Notes: generated by a model from the sequence alone, not told the origin. A DNA stretch of 64,000 nt from Pseudochrobactrum asaccharolyticum (GCF_003314995.1 NZ_QNRH01000002.1:496001-560000), one strand, 5' to 3'; shown: positions 7,601-17,489, counted from the stretch's first letter. A program made the numbers and translations.

Positions 7601-8260
7601 CTAGTGGACGGCGAGAAAGACGGCACTGTAGTGCAGGCTCGCTCCGGCGACGACAAAGCCGTGCCAGATGGCATTCTGGAAGCGTAGACGCTCCCAGACA
7701 TGGAAGATAACGCCCAGCGAATAAATGATCCCGCCTGCGGCGATCAGCACTACGACCGGCATGGAAAGAAACTGCAACAACTGATCATAGATCAGCACCC
7801 CGCTCCAGCCGAGCGCCAGATAGAGCAGGATTGCCAGCCGGTCAAAACGGCCGGGCATTGTCAGCTTCAGCGCAATACCACAGATTGCAATCAGCCAGAC
7901 CAGCCCCAAATACCAACCAGCGCCCTCGCCCATTTTCATGATAAAAGGCGTATAGGTTCCGGCAATCAGTACATAAATCATGGAATGGTCAAAGCGGCGC
8001 AGAAACTGTTTTACCGGTGAAACCGGCCAGATATTGTAAATTGCTGAAATCGATAGCGCTGCCACAAGACTCAAAACATAGATCAGTGCGGAAATATAAA
8101 TCACCGGTGAAATCTGTCCGGCGAAATACCACAACATCACTGCCGCGCCGCCAATGGCCAGAGCCACACCGACAACATGGACAATACCATCTGCCCATAA
8201 TTCCGCCTTGTCATAAAGACGCGCAACGGAGGCTTCTGCTTTCTGTAAAATCTGGCCCAT
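7601..8260 (-). CDS. Hemolysin III/PAQR family membrane protein
   Basis: A 219-aa protein with about seven hydrophobic segments. Family features are visible: ADGIVHVVGVALA at the first membrane segment, DHSMIYVLIAGTYTPF in the middle, and HGFVVAGASLHYSAVF at the end, placing the conserved histidines that bind metal in PAQR/HlyIII proteins. Despite the name, cytolysis is shown for few members; related TrhA proteins affect membrane energetics and lipid homeostasis. The ATG at 8260 with an upstream TGAGG is preferred over the in-frame GTG at 8275. It converges on argG, with the large palindrome in between. Confidence 0.87.
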   Translation of the reverse strand: MGQILQKAEASVARLYDKAELWADGIVHVVGVALAIGGAAVMLWYFAGQISPVIYISALIYVLSLVAALSISAIYNIWPVSPVKQFLRRFDHSMIYVLIAGTYTPFIMKMGEGAGWYLGLVWLIAICGIALKLTMPGRFDRLAILLYLALGWSGVLIYDQLLQFLSMPVVVLIAAGGIIYSLGVIFHVWERLRFQNAIWHGFVVAGASLHYSAVFLAVH

Positions 8261-8393
8261 GGCAAACTGCCTCACACAAGTTCAGTATCACTGAATAAAT
8301 TGAGATCAAAAACATCATGCGCCAGATTGATTATAAATTCATGACGACAAAATGACCGTTCTGTCACAGCATGATTTAGCAATTTCAGAGCAA

Positions 8394-8430
8394 TAAAAAA
8401 CCGCCTGTTCCGGACAGGAACAGACGGTTT
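8394..8430 (-). terminator. Terminator of the transglycosylase gene
   Basis: Long stem aaaccgcctgttcc / ggaacagacggttt (one mismatch). On the minus strand it is followed by TTTTTTATTG, 23 nt after the stop of the transglycosylase gene. Confidence 0.85.
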
Positions 8431-8453
8431 TGAAACTTACAAAACGTTCCAGA

Positions 8454-9443
8454 TCAGCGCTGTGTGAAATCGCGTTTATTCGGCTGCACACGCGCGGTCT
8501 TTTTCGCTTTAGCAACGGACTGCGTGGTCATCGGATCAGTTTGCGCAACATTAACGGCTGCGGCAGTGTTTTTACCCGGCTCGATGAAAGCGGTGCGAAT
8601 AGAATTCGGCCCTTTGCGCAATCCGGTTTCTTCCAGCAGCCCCTGACGCTTGGCATCATAATAATAGCCACGGGCATAGAGGCGCACAGCCTGCGTTTCA
8701 TTGCCACCGGCCACTTTATAGGCACCTGCAAGATATTTCACCGCATAGCGCAGATTGGTATTGGCATTGAGCAAGCCTTGCGCATTGCCCTGATAGCCCA
8801 TACCGCGTGCGGTAGCATGGCTGATCTGCATCAGACCGAAATAGGGGCCATTCCGTGCAACAGGATTATAACGGCTCTCACGCTGTACGACACGATGCAC
8901 CAGACGCTCCGGCACTTCATAAGCGGCAGCATATTGACCAATCAGATTATGCAGTTCCGGTTTGCTGTCTGCAGCAATCTCGGCGCGCTGTTCAACCAGA
9001 TGGTTGGCTGTACCGGATTTGGTAACGCCGGTATATTTCACTTCACCCGGCTTATTATGACCATCTGCTGACAGTGATGGTGTGGCACTCGCGATCAAGG
9101 CTTCAGTGGCAGTCTGGCGAAATGCCGGCATCGGCACTGCGGCTGGCAGAACCGGATCACCGGCTTCTGTTACCGCGAGTGCAGCGACCTGAGCGGCACT
9201 GCCCTTTTCTGCCGCATAGGCAGAAGCAGCAATTGTTGCGCCTTTCGCGCTGCCGTCCGGATTGGCATCAATCGCTGCAACCTCTGCAGGTGCGCCGACC
9301 GCTTTAGCCATATCGGCCACAGCGGCATCAACGGCCGGTGCAGAAGCGGTTTTAGGACCATTATTGGTGGTAGTGCAGGCAGAAAGCGCAACCGCACCGG
9401 AAAGCAAAAGAACAGAACGAAATGCCAGAACAGAAAGTCGCAT
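8454..9443 (-). CDS. Lytic transglycosylase, SLT-domain lipoprotein
   Basis: A 329-aa exported murein hydrolase. Residues 1-23 form a lipoprotein signal with lipobox LSAC. An Ala-rich stretch follows, then an SLT domain at about residues 190-285: VVQRESRYNP holds the catalytic Glu, with GPYFGLMQISHATARGMG and NLRYAVKYLAGAY downstream. It cleaves the MurNAc-GlcNAc bond, probably from the outer membrane, forming 1,6-anhydromuropeptides. The start codon overlaps the stop of a 62-aa gene by one base, so the two are translationally coupled. The last ~50 residues are basic and low in complexity. Confidence 0.92.
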   Translation of the reverse strand: MRLSVLAFRSVLLLSGAVALSACTTTNNGPKTASAPAVDAAVADMAKAVGAPAEVAAIDANPDGSAKGATIAASAYAAEKGSAAQVAALAVTEAGDPVLPAAVPMPAFRQTATEALIASATPSLSADGHNKPGEVKYTGVTKSGTANHLVEQRAEIAADSKPELHNLIGQYAAAYEVPERLVHRVVQRESRYNPVARNGPYFGLMQISHATARGMGYQGNAQGLLNANTNLRYAVKYLAGAYKVAGGNETQAVRLYARGYYYDAKRQGLLEETGLRKGPNSIRTAFIEPGKNTAAAVNVAQTDPMTTQSVAKAKKTARVQPNKRDFTQR

Positions 9444-9631
9444 CAGGCACCCGTATCGCTGTTGAGACGTTTTTCCAGCTCGACCAGATCTTCCGGCAAT
9501 GGCAGACCACTGGCACGCATTGCATTGAGCTTCTCGCGAATGGTCTCGGCCAATTCGTGCATGTCTTCCGGCTGATTGACCATCTGCTCAAATAACAAAG
9601 CGATTTCCGCTTTGATCTCTTCGAATGCCAT
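9443..9631 (-). CDS. Small acidic/amphipathic protein coupled to the transglycosylase gene
   Basis: A 62-aa protein (MAFEEIKAEIALLFEQ...) of unknown function, largely predicted helical, with a C-terminal LPEDLVELEKRL helix. The start at 9631 is chosen over an in-frame ATG at 9715 because AAGGA lies about 8 nt upstream and the residues before it look non-coding. The TGA stop and the ATG of the transglycosylase lipoprotein gene share one base. The coupling suggests coordinated synthesis, but a functional link is inference only. Confidence 0.72.
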   Translation of the reverse strand: MAFEEIKAEIALLFEQMVNQPEDMHELAETIREKLNAMRASGLPLPEDLVELEKRLNSDTGA

Positions 9632-9790
9632 CGGGCGATCCTTTTTGTTGTCTCCGTTCACCAAAGCAGCAAGCTGCATCTGGACTAACGGTAGCAGCGA
9701 TCCGTCAGGGTGCATTGATTAAATGCAACACAATACCGGAACACTCATGCAGTCAAAAGTCGTCACAAAGCCCCGAAGATTGAGGGCTCT

Positions 9791-9834
9791 GTCTCATGGT
9801 TGGTTAATAATTACAGAGATTCCGCCCATGAGAC
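9791..9834. other. Perfect 9-bp dyad in a 235-bp gap
   Basis: gtctcatgg (9791-9799) and ccatgagac (9826-9834) form a stem over a 26-nt loop, between the FAA hydrolase stop and the 62-aa gene. It could be part of the FAA hydrolase 3' UTR or a protein-binding dyad. A smaller agccc/gggct stem is adjacent at about 9773-9787. Confidence 0.4.
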
Positions 9835-9865
9835 CAGCCTGAAAATGCAGTAAGTGCTAAAACGA

Positions 9866-10558
9866 TCAGACAACTTTTGTTGTCAAATGTCCGATAGCGT
9901 CAACACCACCTTCAAGAATATCACCACGGGCAACAGGCCCGACACCCGCCGGTGTGCCGGTAAAGATCAGATCTCCGGCCTGTAACTCATAGAGCGTGGA
10001 CAGCACGGCAATGGTTTCCGGAACAGACCAGATCAGCTGATTAATATCGCCTTCCTGAACGGTTTTCCCGTTTATTTTCAGCCAGATAGAACCAGAATTC
10101 GGATGACCTATACGGGCTGCTGGTACAAGCGCGGAACAAGGTGCAGACTGCTCAAAAGCCTTGGCAGTTTCCCATGGGCGGCCCTGTTTTTTGGCCACGC
10201 CCTGCATGTCCCGTCGCGTCATATCCAGACCAACCGCATAGCCGTAAATATACTCATTATCCTCGGCAGCCGGAATGTTTTTTCCGCCTTTATGAAGGGC
10301 AACAACCAGCTCAATTTCGTGATGCACATCGTTGGACAGTGGCGGATAAGGGAAATTGCCACCATCGGTTACCAGATTGTCCGGATTTTTCTGGAAGAAA
10401 AACGGCGGTTCGCGATCCGGATCATGTCCCATTTCCCGCGCATGGTCTGCATAATTACGGCCAACGCAATAAATACGACGAACAGGAAAGCGCTGATCGC
10501 TCCCCTCTATCGGCAGTGTAACCGGCGGGTGCACAGGAAAGATCAGCTTGTCGGACAT
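9866..10558 (-). CDS. Fumarylacetoacetate hydrolase (FAH) family protein
   Basis: A 230-aa protein of the FAH superfamily, which hydrolyses or decarboxylates acylpyruvate-type compounds (fumarylpyruvate, acylpyruvates, oxaloacetate). Seen are YCVGRNYADHAREMG near residue 33, the metal-binding HHEIELVVAL (ExE) and a later aspartate in YAVGLDMTRRDMQ, and the C-terminal LIFTGTPAGVGP signature. The substrate cannot be assigned from sequence; by length it resembles fumarylpyruvate hydrolase/YcgM-type proteins. The second ATG (10558) is preferred because AAGAGA is spaced 6 nt from it. Confidence 0.87.
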   Translation of the reverse strand: MSDKLIFPVHPPVTLPIEGSDQRFPVRRIYCVGRNYADHAREMGHDPDREPPFFFQKNPDNLVTDGGNFPYPPLSNDVHHEIELVVALHKGGKNIPAAEDNEYIYGYAVGLDMTRRDMQGVAKKQGRPWETAKAFEQSAPCSALVPAARIGHPNSGSIWLKINGKTVQEGDINQLIWSVPETIAVLSTLYELQAGDLIFTGTPAGVGPVARGDILEGGVDAIGHLTTKVV

Positions 10559-10610
10559 CGGCATTCTCTTAAATTTGAATTCGTGAATGAAAGAAACCTA
10601 CAGGAAAGTT

Positions 10611-11264
10611 TTAATCCTGCAAGATAAAGTCTGCGGGGCAAGACTGCTGCGTAACAACCTGCGCATTCGGAATATCATTGGAAAGCGCCCGTTTCCTTGC
10701 GGCCTCCATATCTACCCCATGATCGAGCCAACGCTGAATAAGGCGCTGTTCCAGCGTAGCAAAAGGCACATCCAGAAAAAGGCTCAGATCAAAATATTGC
10801 CGCAGATCGCGCCAGACCGGCTGATCCAGTAACAGATAATTCCCCTCCACCAGCAATATCTGATGTTGCGGCGTTACCAAAGCCGCTGCCACGCGCGCCA
10901 GATCCTGCGCACGGTCAAAAACCGGAATGGCGATATCACCGCTCTCTTGTTTCAGACGCGAGAGCAGAACCCTGAAACCTGCCGCATCAAATGTGTGCGG
11001 CGCACCTTTACGCGCCCTGTCGCCACGGGCATCGAGAATGGCATTGTCATAGTGAAAGCCGTCCATTGGCACGACAGCGCACGTTTCTGAAGCCGACAGA
11101 GCATTGATCTCAGTGCAGAGCGCTTCTGCTAAAGTTGATTTTCCGGCGGCGGGCGCACCGGCAATTGCAACGATGAATCGTTTATGCCCCTGTGCTCGCT
11201 TCAGAATCTCCGTCACCAGCGTGGCGCGTTTTATCACAGATGTTTCAACCATCTTGCCGCCCAT
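10611..11264 (-). CDS. P-loop nucleoside/sugar kinase-like protein
   Basis: A 217-aa kinase of the phosphoribulokinase/uridine kinase superfamily. Walker A GAPAAGKST lies near residues 36-44, and VPMDGFHYDN follows with the acidic residue expected near the phosphoacceptor. LLVEGNYLLLDQPVW is the typical later block (uridine kinase-like VEGxYLL). The exact substrate (nucleoside, sugar or pantothenate-like) is not resolvable. It lies upstream of the FAH-family gene on the same strand with a 52-bp gap. An alternative start is the ATG at 11252. Confidence 0.8.
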   Translation of the reverse strand: MGGKMVETSVIKRATLVTEILKRAQGHKRFIVAIAGAPAAGKSTLAEALCTEINALSASETCAVVPMDGFHYDNAILDARGDRARKGAPHTFDAAGFRVLLSRLKQESGDIAIPVFDRAQDLARVAAALVTPQHQILLVEGNYLLLDQPVWRDLRQYFDLSLFLDVPFATLEQRLIQRWLDHGVDMEAARKRALSNDIPNAQVVTQQSCPADFILQD

Positions 11265-11397
11265 ATCTCACTATCCGGTATCTCTATGAGAAAACGTAGC
11301 TTTTAAACACATAGAATAAAGCTGTCTTACCAAATTTGAACAATAAAGCGGTTATTCTGCGAAATCCTTTACCGATGTTTCACAGGACTGCCTATAA

Positions 11398-13110
<1,713 letters not shown>

Positions 13111-13116
13111 TCTAAC

Positions 13117-13156
13117 AAAAAAGGCCTGCTTTCATGATTGAAAGCAGGCCTTTTTC
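13117..13156 (+). terminator. Bidirectional terminator between pgm and mrp
   Basis: Near-perfect stem aaaaaggcctgctttc / gaaagcaggccttttt with a 6-nt loop, flanked by A and T runs, serving both convergent genes. Confidence 0.92.
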
Positions 13157-13170
13157 AATTTCATCATTTG

Positions 13171-14325
13171 TTATTCAAAGACGATCTTCGGTGCCGAACG
13201 GGTTGAACCGCCGCTCACCTGAGACCAGACCTTCGCAGCAATATCGCGATAGATATTTGCATGCTCGCTCTCCGGCTCTTTAACCGTGATCGGCATTCCC
13301 GCATCAGACAATTCGCGCACCTGCATATGCAGCGGCACTGCACCGAGGAAAGGCACATTAAGCCGTTCTGCCTCGCGCTGCGCGCCGCCATGACCAAAAA
13401 TGTCGTAACGGTTGCCGGTATCCGGCGCGATGAAGTAGCTCATATTTTCAACAATACCGAGCAGCGGCACATTGACCTTGGCGAACATATTCAGCCCTTT
13501 ACGGGCGTCGATCAGCGCCAGATCCTGCGGGGTGGAAACAATCACCGCACCGGCCAGAGGCACCTGCTGCGCCATCGTCAGCTGTGCATCGCCGGTACCC
13601 GGAGGCATATCCACGACCATCACGTCGAGATTGCCCCATTCCACTTCGCGCATCATCTGATTGAGCGCCGACATCACCATCGGGCCACGCCAGATCATCG
13701 GAGTTTCTTCTTCAACCAGAAAACCCATCGACATGACTTTAAGGCCGTAATTGCTCATCGGCTTCATGATGCGGCCATTCACCGTTTCCGGACGACCGGA
13801 AATACCGAGAAGGCGCGGCATCGACGGCCCGTAAATATCGGCATCGAGAATACCGACTTTAAGCCCCAGAGCCTGAAGCCCGAGCGCAATATTCACAGAT
13901 GTCGTGGACTTACCAACGCCGCCCTTGCCCGAAGCAACGGCGATAATTTTACCTACACCCGGAATGCCCGGTTTTGCCTGTGGCTGCGGTGCGGCATGCG
14001 CATGAGCAGCAGGACGTGGCTGCGGTGTTGGCGCAGGCCGGCTTGGCGGAGCATCATCACTGGTACGACCGCCTTTGCGTTCGGCCGTTAAAGTGACCAG
14101 CGCACCGGCGACACCCGGAATATCCTTCACCAATTTCTCTGCCCGCAGGCGCAACGGCTCCATTGCCTGCGCACGATCAGAAGGAACGGTAATGGAAAAG
14201 AACACTTTATTATCAGCGATAAAAATATCCGACACCAAGCCGAGAGTGACAATATCACCTTCAAAATCCGGCCCTGTGACCTGTTTCAGCTGAGCCAGTA
14301 CCACTTCTTTCGTGATCTGTGACAT
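13171..14325 (-). CDS. mrp: Mrp/ApbC-family Fe-S cluster carrier ATPase
   Basis: A 384-aa P-loop ATPase that in relatives carries and delivers Fe-S clusters. An N-terminal DUF59/MIP18-like domain spans about residues 1-85, and a Pro/Ala/His-rich linker follows. The ATPase domain has the deviant Walker A SGKGGVGKST and DADIYGPSMPRLLG. The later block VVDMPPGTGDAQLT is typical. The CxxC that binds the cluster in many members is replaced: the stretch reads YFIAPDTGNRYDIFGHGG. So cluster binding by the canonical site is not supported. It converges on pgm. Confidence 0.92.
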   Translation of the reverse strand: MSQITKEVVLAQLKQVTGPDFEGDIVTLGLVSDIFIADNKVFFSITVPSDRAQAMEPLRLRAEKLVKDIPGVAGALVTLTAERKGGRTSDDAPPSRPAPTPQPRPAAHAHAAPQPQAKPGIPGVGKIIAVASGKGGVGKSTTSVNIALGLQALGLKVGILDADIYGPSMPRLLGISGRPETVNGRIMKPMSNYGLKVMSMGFLVEEETPMIWRGPMVMSALNQMMREVEWGNLDVMVVDMPPGTGDAQLTMAQQVPLAGAVIVSTPQDLALIDARKGLNMFAKVNVPLLGIVENMSYFIAPDTGNRYDIFGHGGAQREAERLNVPFLGAVPLHMQVRELSDAGMPITVKEPESEHANIYRDIAAKVWSQVSGGSTRSAPKIVFE

Positions 14326-14576
14326 GCCTCACACCTCGTCGCAAAATCTGTTCATTATTGCCGGAACAACAGGTTACCCCGCAACCGGCATTGCCTGTAG
14401 CATCGTTAAATGATTTTCCCTTTAAGAGAAAGTTATCTTCTCCTCTTTCCGTGCAAACCTCTGTGACATCATGAGGCATACCCCCCTCCATCTCGGGTGA
14501 TCCCTCCGTATAGCTCTTTCTTTCCGGTCAATCTCACGATAAAAAGGCATAAATCTTTCATGACATATACCGGCGG

Positions 14577-15002
14577 ATGATGCTTCAGACAGGTAAACAT
14601 AATCAGGTTTTGATACGCATATTATGCGTATTGGCACTTGTTATGCTGTCTTTTGCCCATAAACCGGTTGATGTCAGTGCGCCGCTGCTGCAAATGACAA
14701 CCCAAAGCGGCACAGCAGATGAGCCTGTCTTTATCCGTTATGAGACAATGCCGGATGGCAGCATTGTTTCAATCTGCGTCTCCGGTACATCTGACCAGCA
14801 TCATAAAAACCATAATATGATGACTGATTGTGAGGCCTGCCGTATCTCCGCAGGTTTTGCTCTCGTTGCTCCGCCGGTCACCGGCGGCCCTGTCGTTACC
14901 AAAGACAGCAGCGACAGTGTCAGACGCACCGCCCATGTTCTGCCCCGCGCCCGCGATTATCCGCCCTCTGCCCCGCCGCAAGCACCACCTTTCCTTGCCT
15001 GA
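14577..15002 (+). CDS. DUF2946-like exported protein, first gene of a copper-type pair
   Basis: A 141-aa protein with one N-terminal hydrophobic segment (about residues 12-27) that may be a signal or anchor. A short cysteine motif CEACR follows a His/Met patch (QHHKNHNMMTDCEAC), then a Pro-rich tail ending PPSAPPQAPPFLA. This resembles DUF2946-type proteins, often found beside copper genes. A Cys/His/Met patch could bind Cu(I), but this is inference. It lies 115 bp upstream of the DUF1775-PCuAC fusion gene on the same strand, so they probably form an operon. The ATG at 14577 has only a weak GGCGG ahead of it. Confidence 0.7.
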   Translation: MMLQTGKHNQVLIRILCVLALVMLSFAHKPVDVSAPLLQMTTQSGTADEPVFIRYETMPDGSIVSICVSGTSDQHHKNHNMMTDCEACRISAGFALVAPPVTGGPVVTKDSSDSVRRTAHVLPRARDYPPSAPPQAPPFLA

Positions 15003-15117
15003 CCAGACCCCGCATATCTTTGATAGCCGGGATTGATCTGTCATACGCGCTCGCGCGTTTCCGGACTTTCGGCTGCATTAATGCAGCTCAGAATGTCTGT
15101 TCTTTGCAAGGAATATA

Positions 15118-16140
15118 ATGATGAAAACGATTTTCACACCACTCTGCGTTTCTGCCCTTATCCTCGGTACAGCCGGACTGGCGCAGGCACATGTTTCGCT
15201 TGAAACACCACAGGCAAATGCTGGCAGCGCCTATAAAGCCGTCCTTAAAATTCCGCATGGTTGCGGCGCTGCGGCGACCACACAGGTCAGCGTTAAAATT
15301 CCGGAAGGCGTTATTGCTGCGCAGCCTCAGGCCAAAGCCGGCTGGGAGATTGAAACTGTCAAATCCGATTATCAGCACAGCTACAAACTTTACGGCAAAG
15401 ACGTAAAAAGTGGTGTCACTGAAATCATCTGGAAAGGCGGCAATCTGCCAAGCGATTTCTATGATGAGTTTTCCTTTGTCGGCAAGCTTGCCTCTTTTGA
15501 CAAGGACACAGCTTTGTCCTTCCCGACTGTGCAGACTTGCGAAGATGGCAAAACAGAAAACTGGACAGATATTGCTGCGGAAGGTCAGAACCCGCATGAG
15601 TTGAAAAATCCTGCACCACAGCTCAACGTGACGGTTGCCACAGGTGATCACTCAGCGCATGACAACCATAGTGACCATGACACAAAGGGCGGTCATGATA
15701 TGCACGGCACTCAGGCGGCAGATGCTGTGACCATCGGTGATCTGTCTCTTGCCAAAGCGCATAGTGTGGCAACAATTCCGAATGCCCGCGTAGCCGGTGG
15801 TTATGTGGTTATCACCAATAACGGCAAAGAATATGATCGTCTGATCGGCGGTAAGACTGATGCCGCCGGTAAGGTTGAAATTCATGAAATGTCCATGAAG
15901 GACAATATCATGAAAATGCGTAAGCTGAGCGAACCGCTTACCATTCCGGCCGGTCAGACCGTGACACTGGCACCAACCGGTTTCCATATTATGTTTATGG
16001 ATCTGGCCAAGCCGTTCAAGGAAGGTGAAACAGTTAATGTTGAGCTGGAATTTGAAAAGGCCGGAAAGGTTAACGTATCGTTTCACGTGAATCCGGCTAA
16101 GGGTTCCAGTGCTAAAGCCGGTGATCACAGCCATCACTAA
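15118..16140 (+). CDS. DUF1775 (YcnI)-PCu(A)C copper chaperone fusion
   Basis: A 340-aa exported protein made of two copper-associated domains. After the signal peptide (MMKTIF...GLAQA), mature residue 1 is His of HVSLETP, the N-terminal His that YcnI/DUF1775 proteins use to bind copper. The domain runs to about residue 175. A His/Asp-rich linker (about 180-203) follows. The second half is a PCu(A)C domain with HEMSM...M and a later HIMF, the H(M)x10Mx21HxM type. The family hands Cu(I) to cytochrome oxidase or acts as a copper store. The ATG at 15118 follows AAGGAAT. A second His-rich tail (DHSHH) ends the protein. Confidence 0.9.
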   Translation: MMKTIFTPLCVSALILGTAGLAQAHVSLETPQANAGSAYKAVLKIPHGCGAAATTQVSVKIPEGVIAAQPQAKAGWEIETVKSDYQHSYKLYGKDVKSGVTEIIWKGGNLPSDFYDEFSFVGKLASFDKDTALSFPTVQTCEDGKTENWTDIAAEGQNPHELKNPAPQLNVTVATGDHSAHDNHSDHDTKGGHDMHGTQAADAVTIGDLSLAKAHSVATIPNARVAGGYVVITNNGKEYDRLIGGKTDAAGKVEIHEMSMKDNIMKMRKLSEPLTIPAGQTVTLAPTGFHIMFMDLAKPFKEGETVNVELEFEKAGKVNVSFHVNPAKGSSAKAGDHSHH

Positions 16141-16155
16141 GGACTGATTCTTAAT

Positions 16156-16205
16156 GTTGCGCCTCATACGGGCTGCCTTGCGCAGTATTTAGTGTGAGGC
16201 GCGAC
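16156..16205 (+). other. Stem-loop after the copper chaperone gene
   Basis: gttgcgcctcatac (16156-16169) pairs with gtgtgaggcgcgac (16192-16205), 12 of 14 positions, around a 22-nt loop. There is no T-run, so this may be a processed 3' end rather than a classical terminator. The rest of 16206-16392 shows no gene. Confidence 0.5.
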
Positions 16206-16392
16206 GTCGCAGAGATATAAAATCCGGCCGGAACACGATGCAATCGGGCCGCCTGCGACAATCATGCAAAATCTGTACGCTTTCATATAGATAGCTTACG
16301 TTTTCAGATTTATAACTTGAGTAAAATAGTCTGGAATCATTCTAAGCTATTGAATTAAGAACATTTTTCTAAAAACTCCGCGTAAATTAGGT

Positions 16393-16421
16393 TTGACAAT
16401 CAACCATTTTCACCGGCATAT
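16393..16421 (+). promoter_or_regulatory. Sigma70-type promoter
   Basis: A perfect TTGACA (16393-16398) lies 17 nt from GCATAT (16416-16421). It sits about 100 nt ahead of the 36-codon ORF. A TTG-initiated frame beginning at 16393 coincides with the -35 hexamer and is therefore unlikely to be the real start. Confidence 0.5.
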
Positions 16422-16519
16422 TCCATTCGTCAGAGCAGAGAGGGAGCATTTCCCGCCGCTCGTGGCAATAAATTCAACCTTTGATGTTTGGGCCTTGAAC
16501 CCGCTCTATTGGAGGACCT

Positions 16520-16630
16520 ATGTTTGGTCAGGCACTCTACCGCCCAAGGGTGGTACTCTCGTCGCGCCCGCAGCCGCGACGCATATTCATCGCGCTTTCG
16601 CGTCCTTTTCAGATCGGATGCAAGCCATGA
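16520..16630 (+). CDS. Candidate 36-aa Arg-rich upstream ORF coupled to the next gene
   Basis: A 36-codon frame begins at ATG 16520, with GGAGG five nt upstream, the strongest Shine-Dalgarno in this region. It encodes MFGQALYRPRVV...GCKP, with six Arg and no obvious signal peptide. Its TGA (16628-16630) overlaps the ATG at 16627 of the following gene as ATGA, so ribosomes that terminate here could reinitiate. It could be a leader peptide controlling the downstream gene or a small protein in its own right. Its coding status rests only on the Shine-Dalgarno and overlap. Confidence 0.5.
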   Translation: MFGQALYRPRVVLSSRPQPRRIFIALSRPFQIGCKP

Positions 16631-17133
16631 ATATGCAAGTCAGCAATCTCTTTGAAACATCCAGCCATTATTTCGAACGACAGGCTGAAAAGCTGGTGCT
16701 TGAAGGCTACCGCCACTGGACTGCCGGTTTTGAAACCGGATCAGTTATTCCGTGGGAAATGGCCTGGACAGTGTACACGCAGGAGCTTGGCCTTGATAAA
16801 GCCAAACGTGCGGTGACCGAACTTTCCCATTTCATCCGCACCCTGCATTTTTGTGCAGCTTGTCAGCTCAAAGCCTTTCCTTATGGTTCGATGCATATCT
16901 GCCGTGAAGAATGCCTGCTGATGGGGCTGATCTCCGCCCTGCAAAACGGCGATGACACCACACGTGATGTCTGCCTTGATGCACTGGTTTGCAGCAGCCG
17001 CATCGCAGAAGTCAAAAAGGCCGCGCAGGATTATGCGCAGACCATGACTGAACTGGAGCAGGTGCTGCTGCCGATCCCTCATTATGCTGTTGCCTGTGTT
17101 CTCTCACCGGCCGGTTACAAAACATTTCACTGA
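16627..17133 (+). CDS. Unknown protein with CxxC-x12-CxxxC motif
   Basis: I do not recognise this 168-aa protein. The start at 16627 (MNMQVSNLFETSS) is inferred from the ATGA overlap with the 36-codon ORF; the ATG at 16618 is an alternative. It has no signal peptide or membrane segment and looks helical. Around residues 76-96 it carries four cysteines in the pattern CxxC, 12 residues, CxxxC, suggesting a metal site. Three further Cys occur later (VCLDALVC, VACVL). Nothing nearby indicates a pathway; a small exported protein gene follows 100 bp later. Confidence 0.7.
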   Translation: MNMQVSNLFETSSHYFERQAEKLVLEGYRHWTAGFETGSVIPWEMAWTVYTQELGLDKAKRAVTELSHFIRTLHFCAACQLKAFPYGSMHICREECLLMGLISALQNGDDTTRDVCLDALVCSSRIAEVKKAAQDYAQTMTELEQVLLPIPHYAVACVLSPAGYKTFH

Positions 17134-17233
17134 GATGAAAACCGCAGAGGTTTTCATAACTTTACCATGATTTCAGCCCATAGAGCCGGGCAAGCGCTCG
17201 AAAGCCAAGGGCAAAACGAACAGGACTAAAACC

Positions 17234-17428
17234 ATGAATGCAAAAACTGAAAAGCGCTTAGGAATTATGGCTGCATTTCTGCTCACCGCAGCGATGTTTG
17301 TTGCACCAAATCCAATCCAGCAACAGCAGAAGTTTCATTTTCTCAGCATTACTGAGGAAGCCGTGAAGAACGTACCTGACCTGATTGTTGTGGCACAAAA
17401 TAACCAGACACATCAGGCTGTTCATTAA
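17234..17428 (+). CDS. Small exported or membrane-anchored protein of unknown function
   Basis: A 64-aa protein with a hydrophobic N-terminal segment at about residues 9-25 (LGIMAAFLLTAAMFVAP) after a basic start, then a Gln-rich and polar tail. It could be a signal peptide with a short mature peptide, or a single-pass protein. AGGA precedes the ATG and a strong terminator follows, which supports a real gene. No family recognised. Confidence 0.6.
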   Translation: MNAKTEKRLGIMAAFLLTAAMFVAPNPIQQQQKFHFLSITEEAVKNVPDLIVVAQNNQTHQAVH

Positions 17429-17489
17429 TCGGATTCTTTCAGACATTTTTATAATTATTTTTATTTCTTTGCTGTCCTCCCAAGACAAC

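Noticed and set aside
7601-8260. Hemolysin III-like gene as a virulence toxin
   Set aside because: The name is historical; members are widespread membrane proteins and the sequence shows no toxin features.
8430-9071. 213-codon plus-strand frame opposite the transglycosylase gene
   Set aside because: Shadow of the lipoprotein gene; no start signal and no recognisable domain.
16393-16626. N-terminal extension of the four-Cys protein
   Set aside because: It would start with TTG inside a -35 box, and the 36-codon frame with a strong Shine-Dalgarno overlaps it in another frame.
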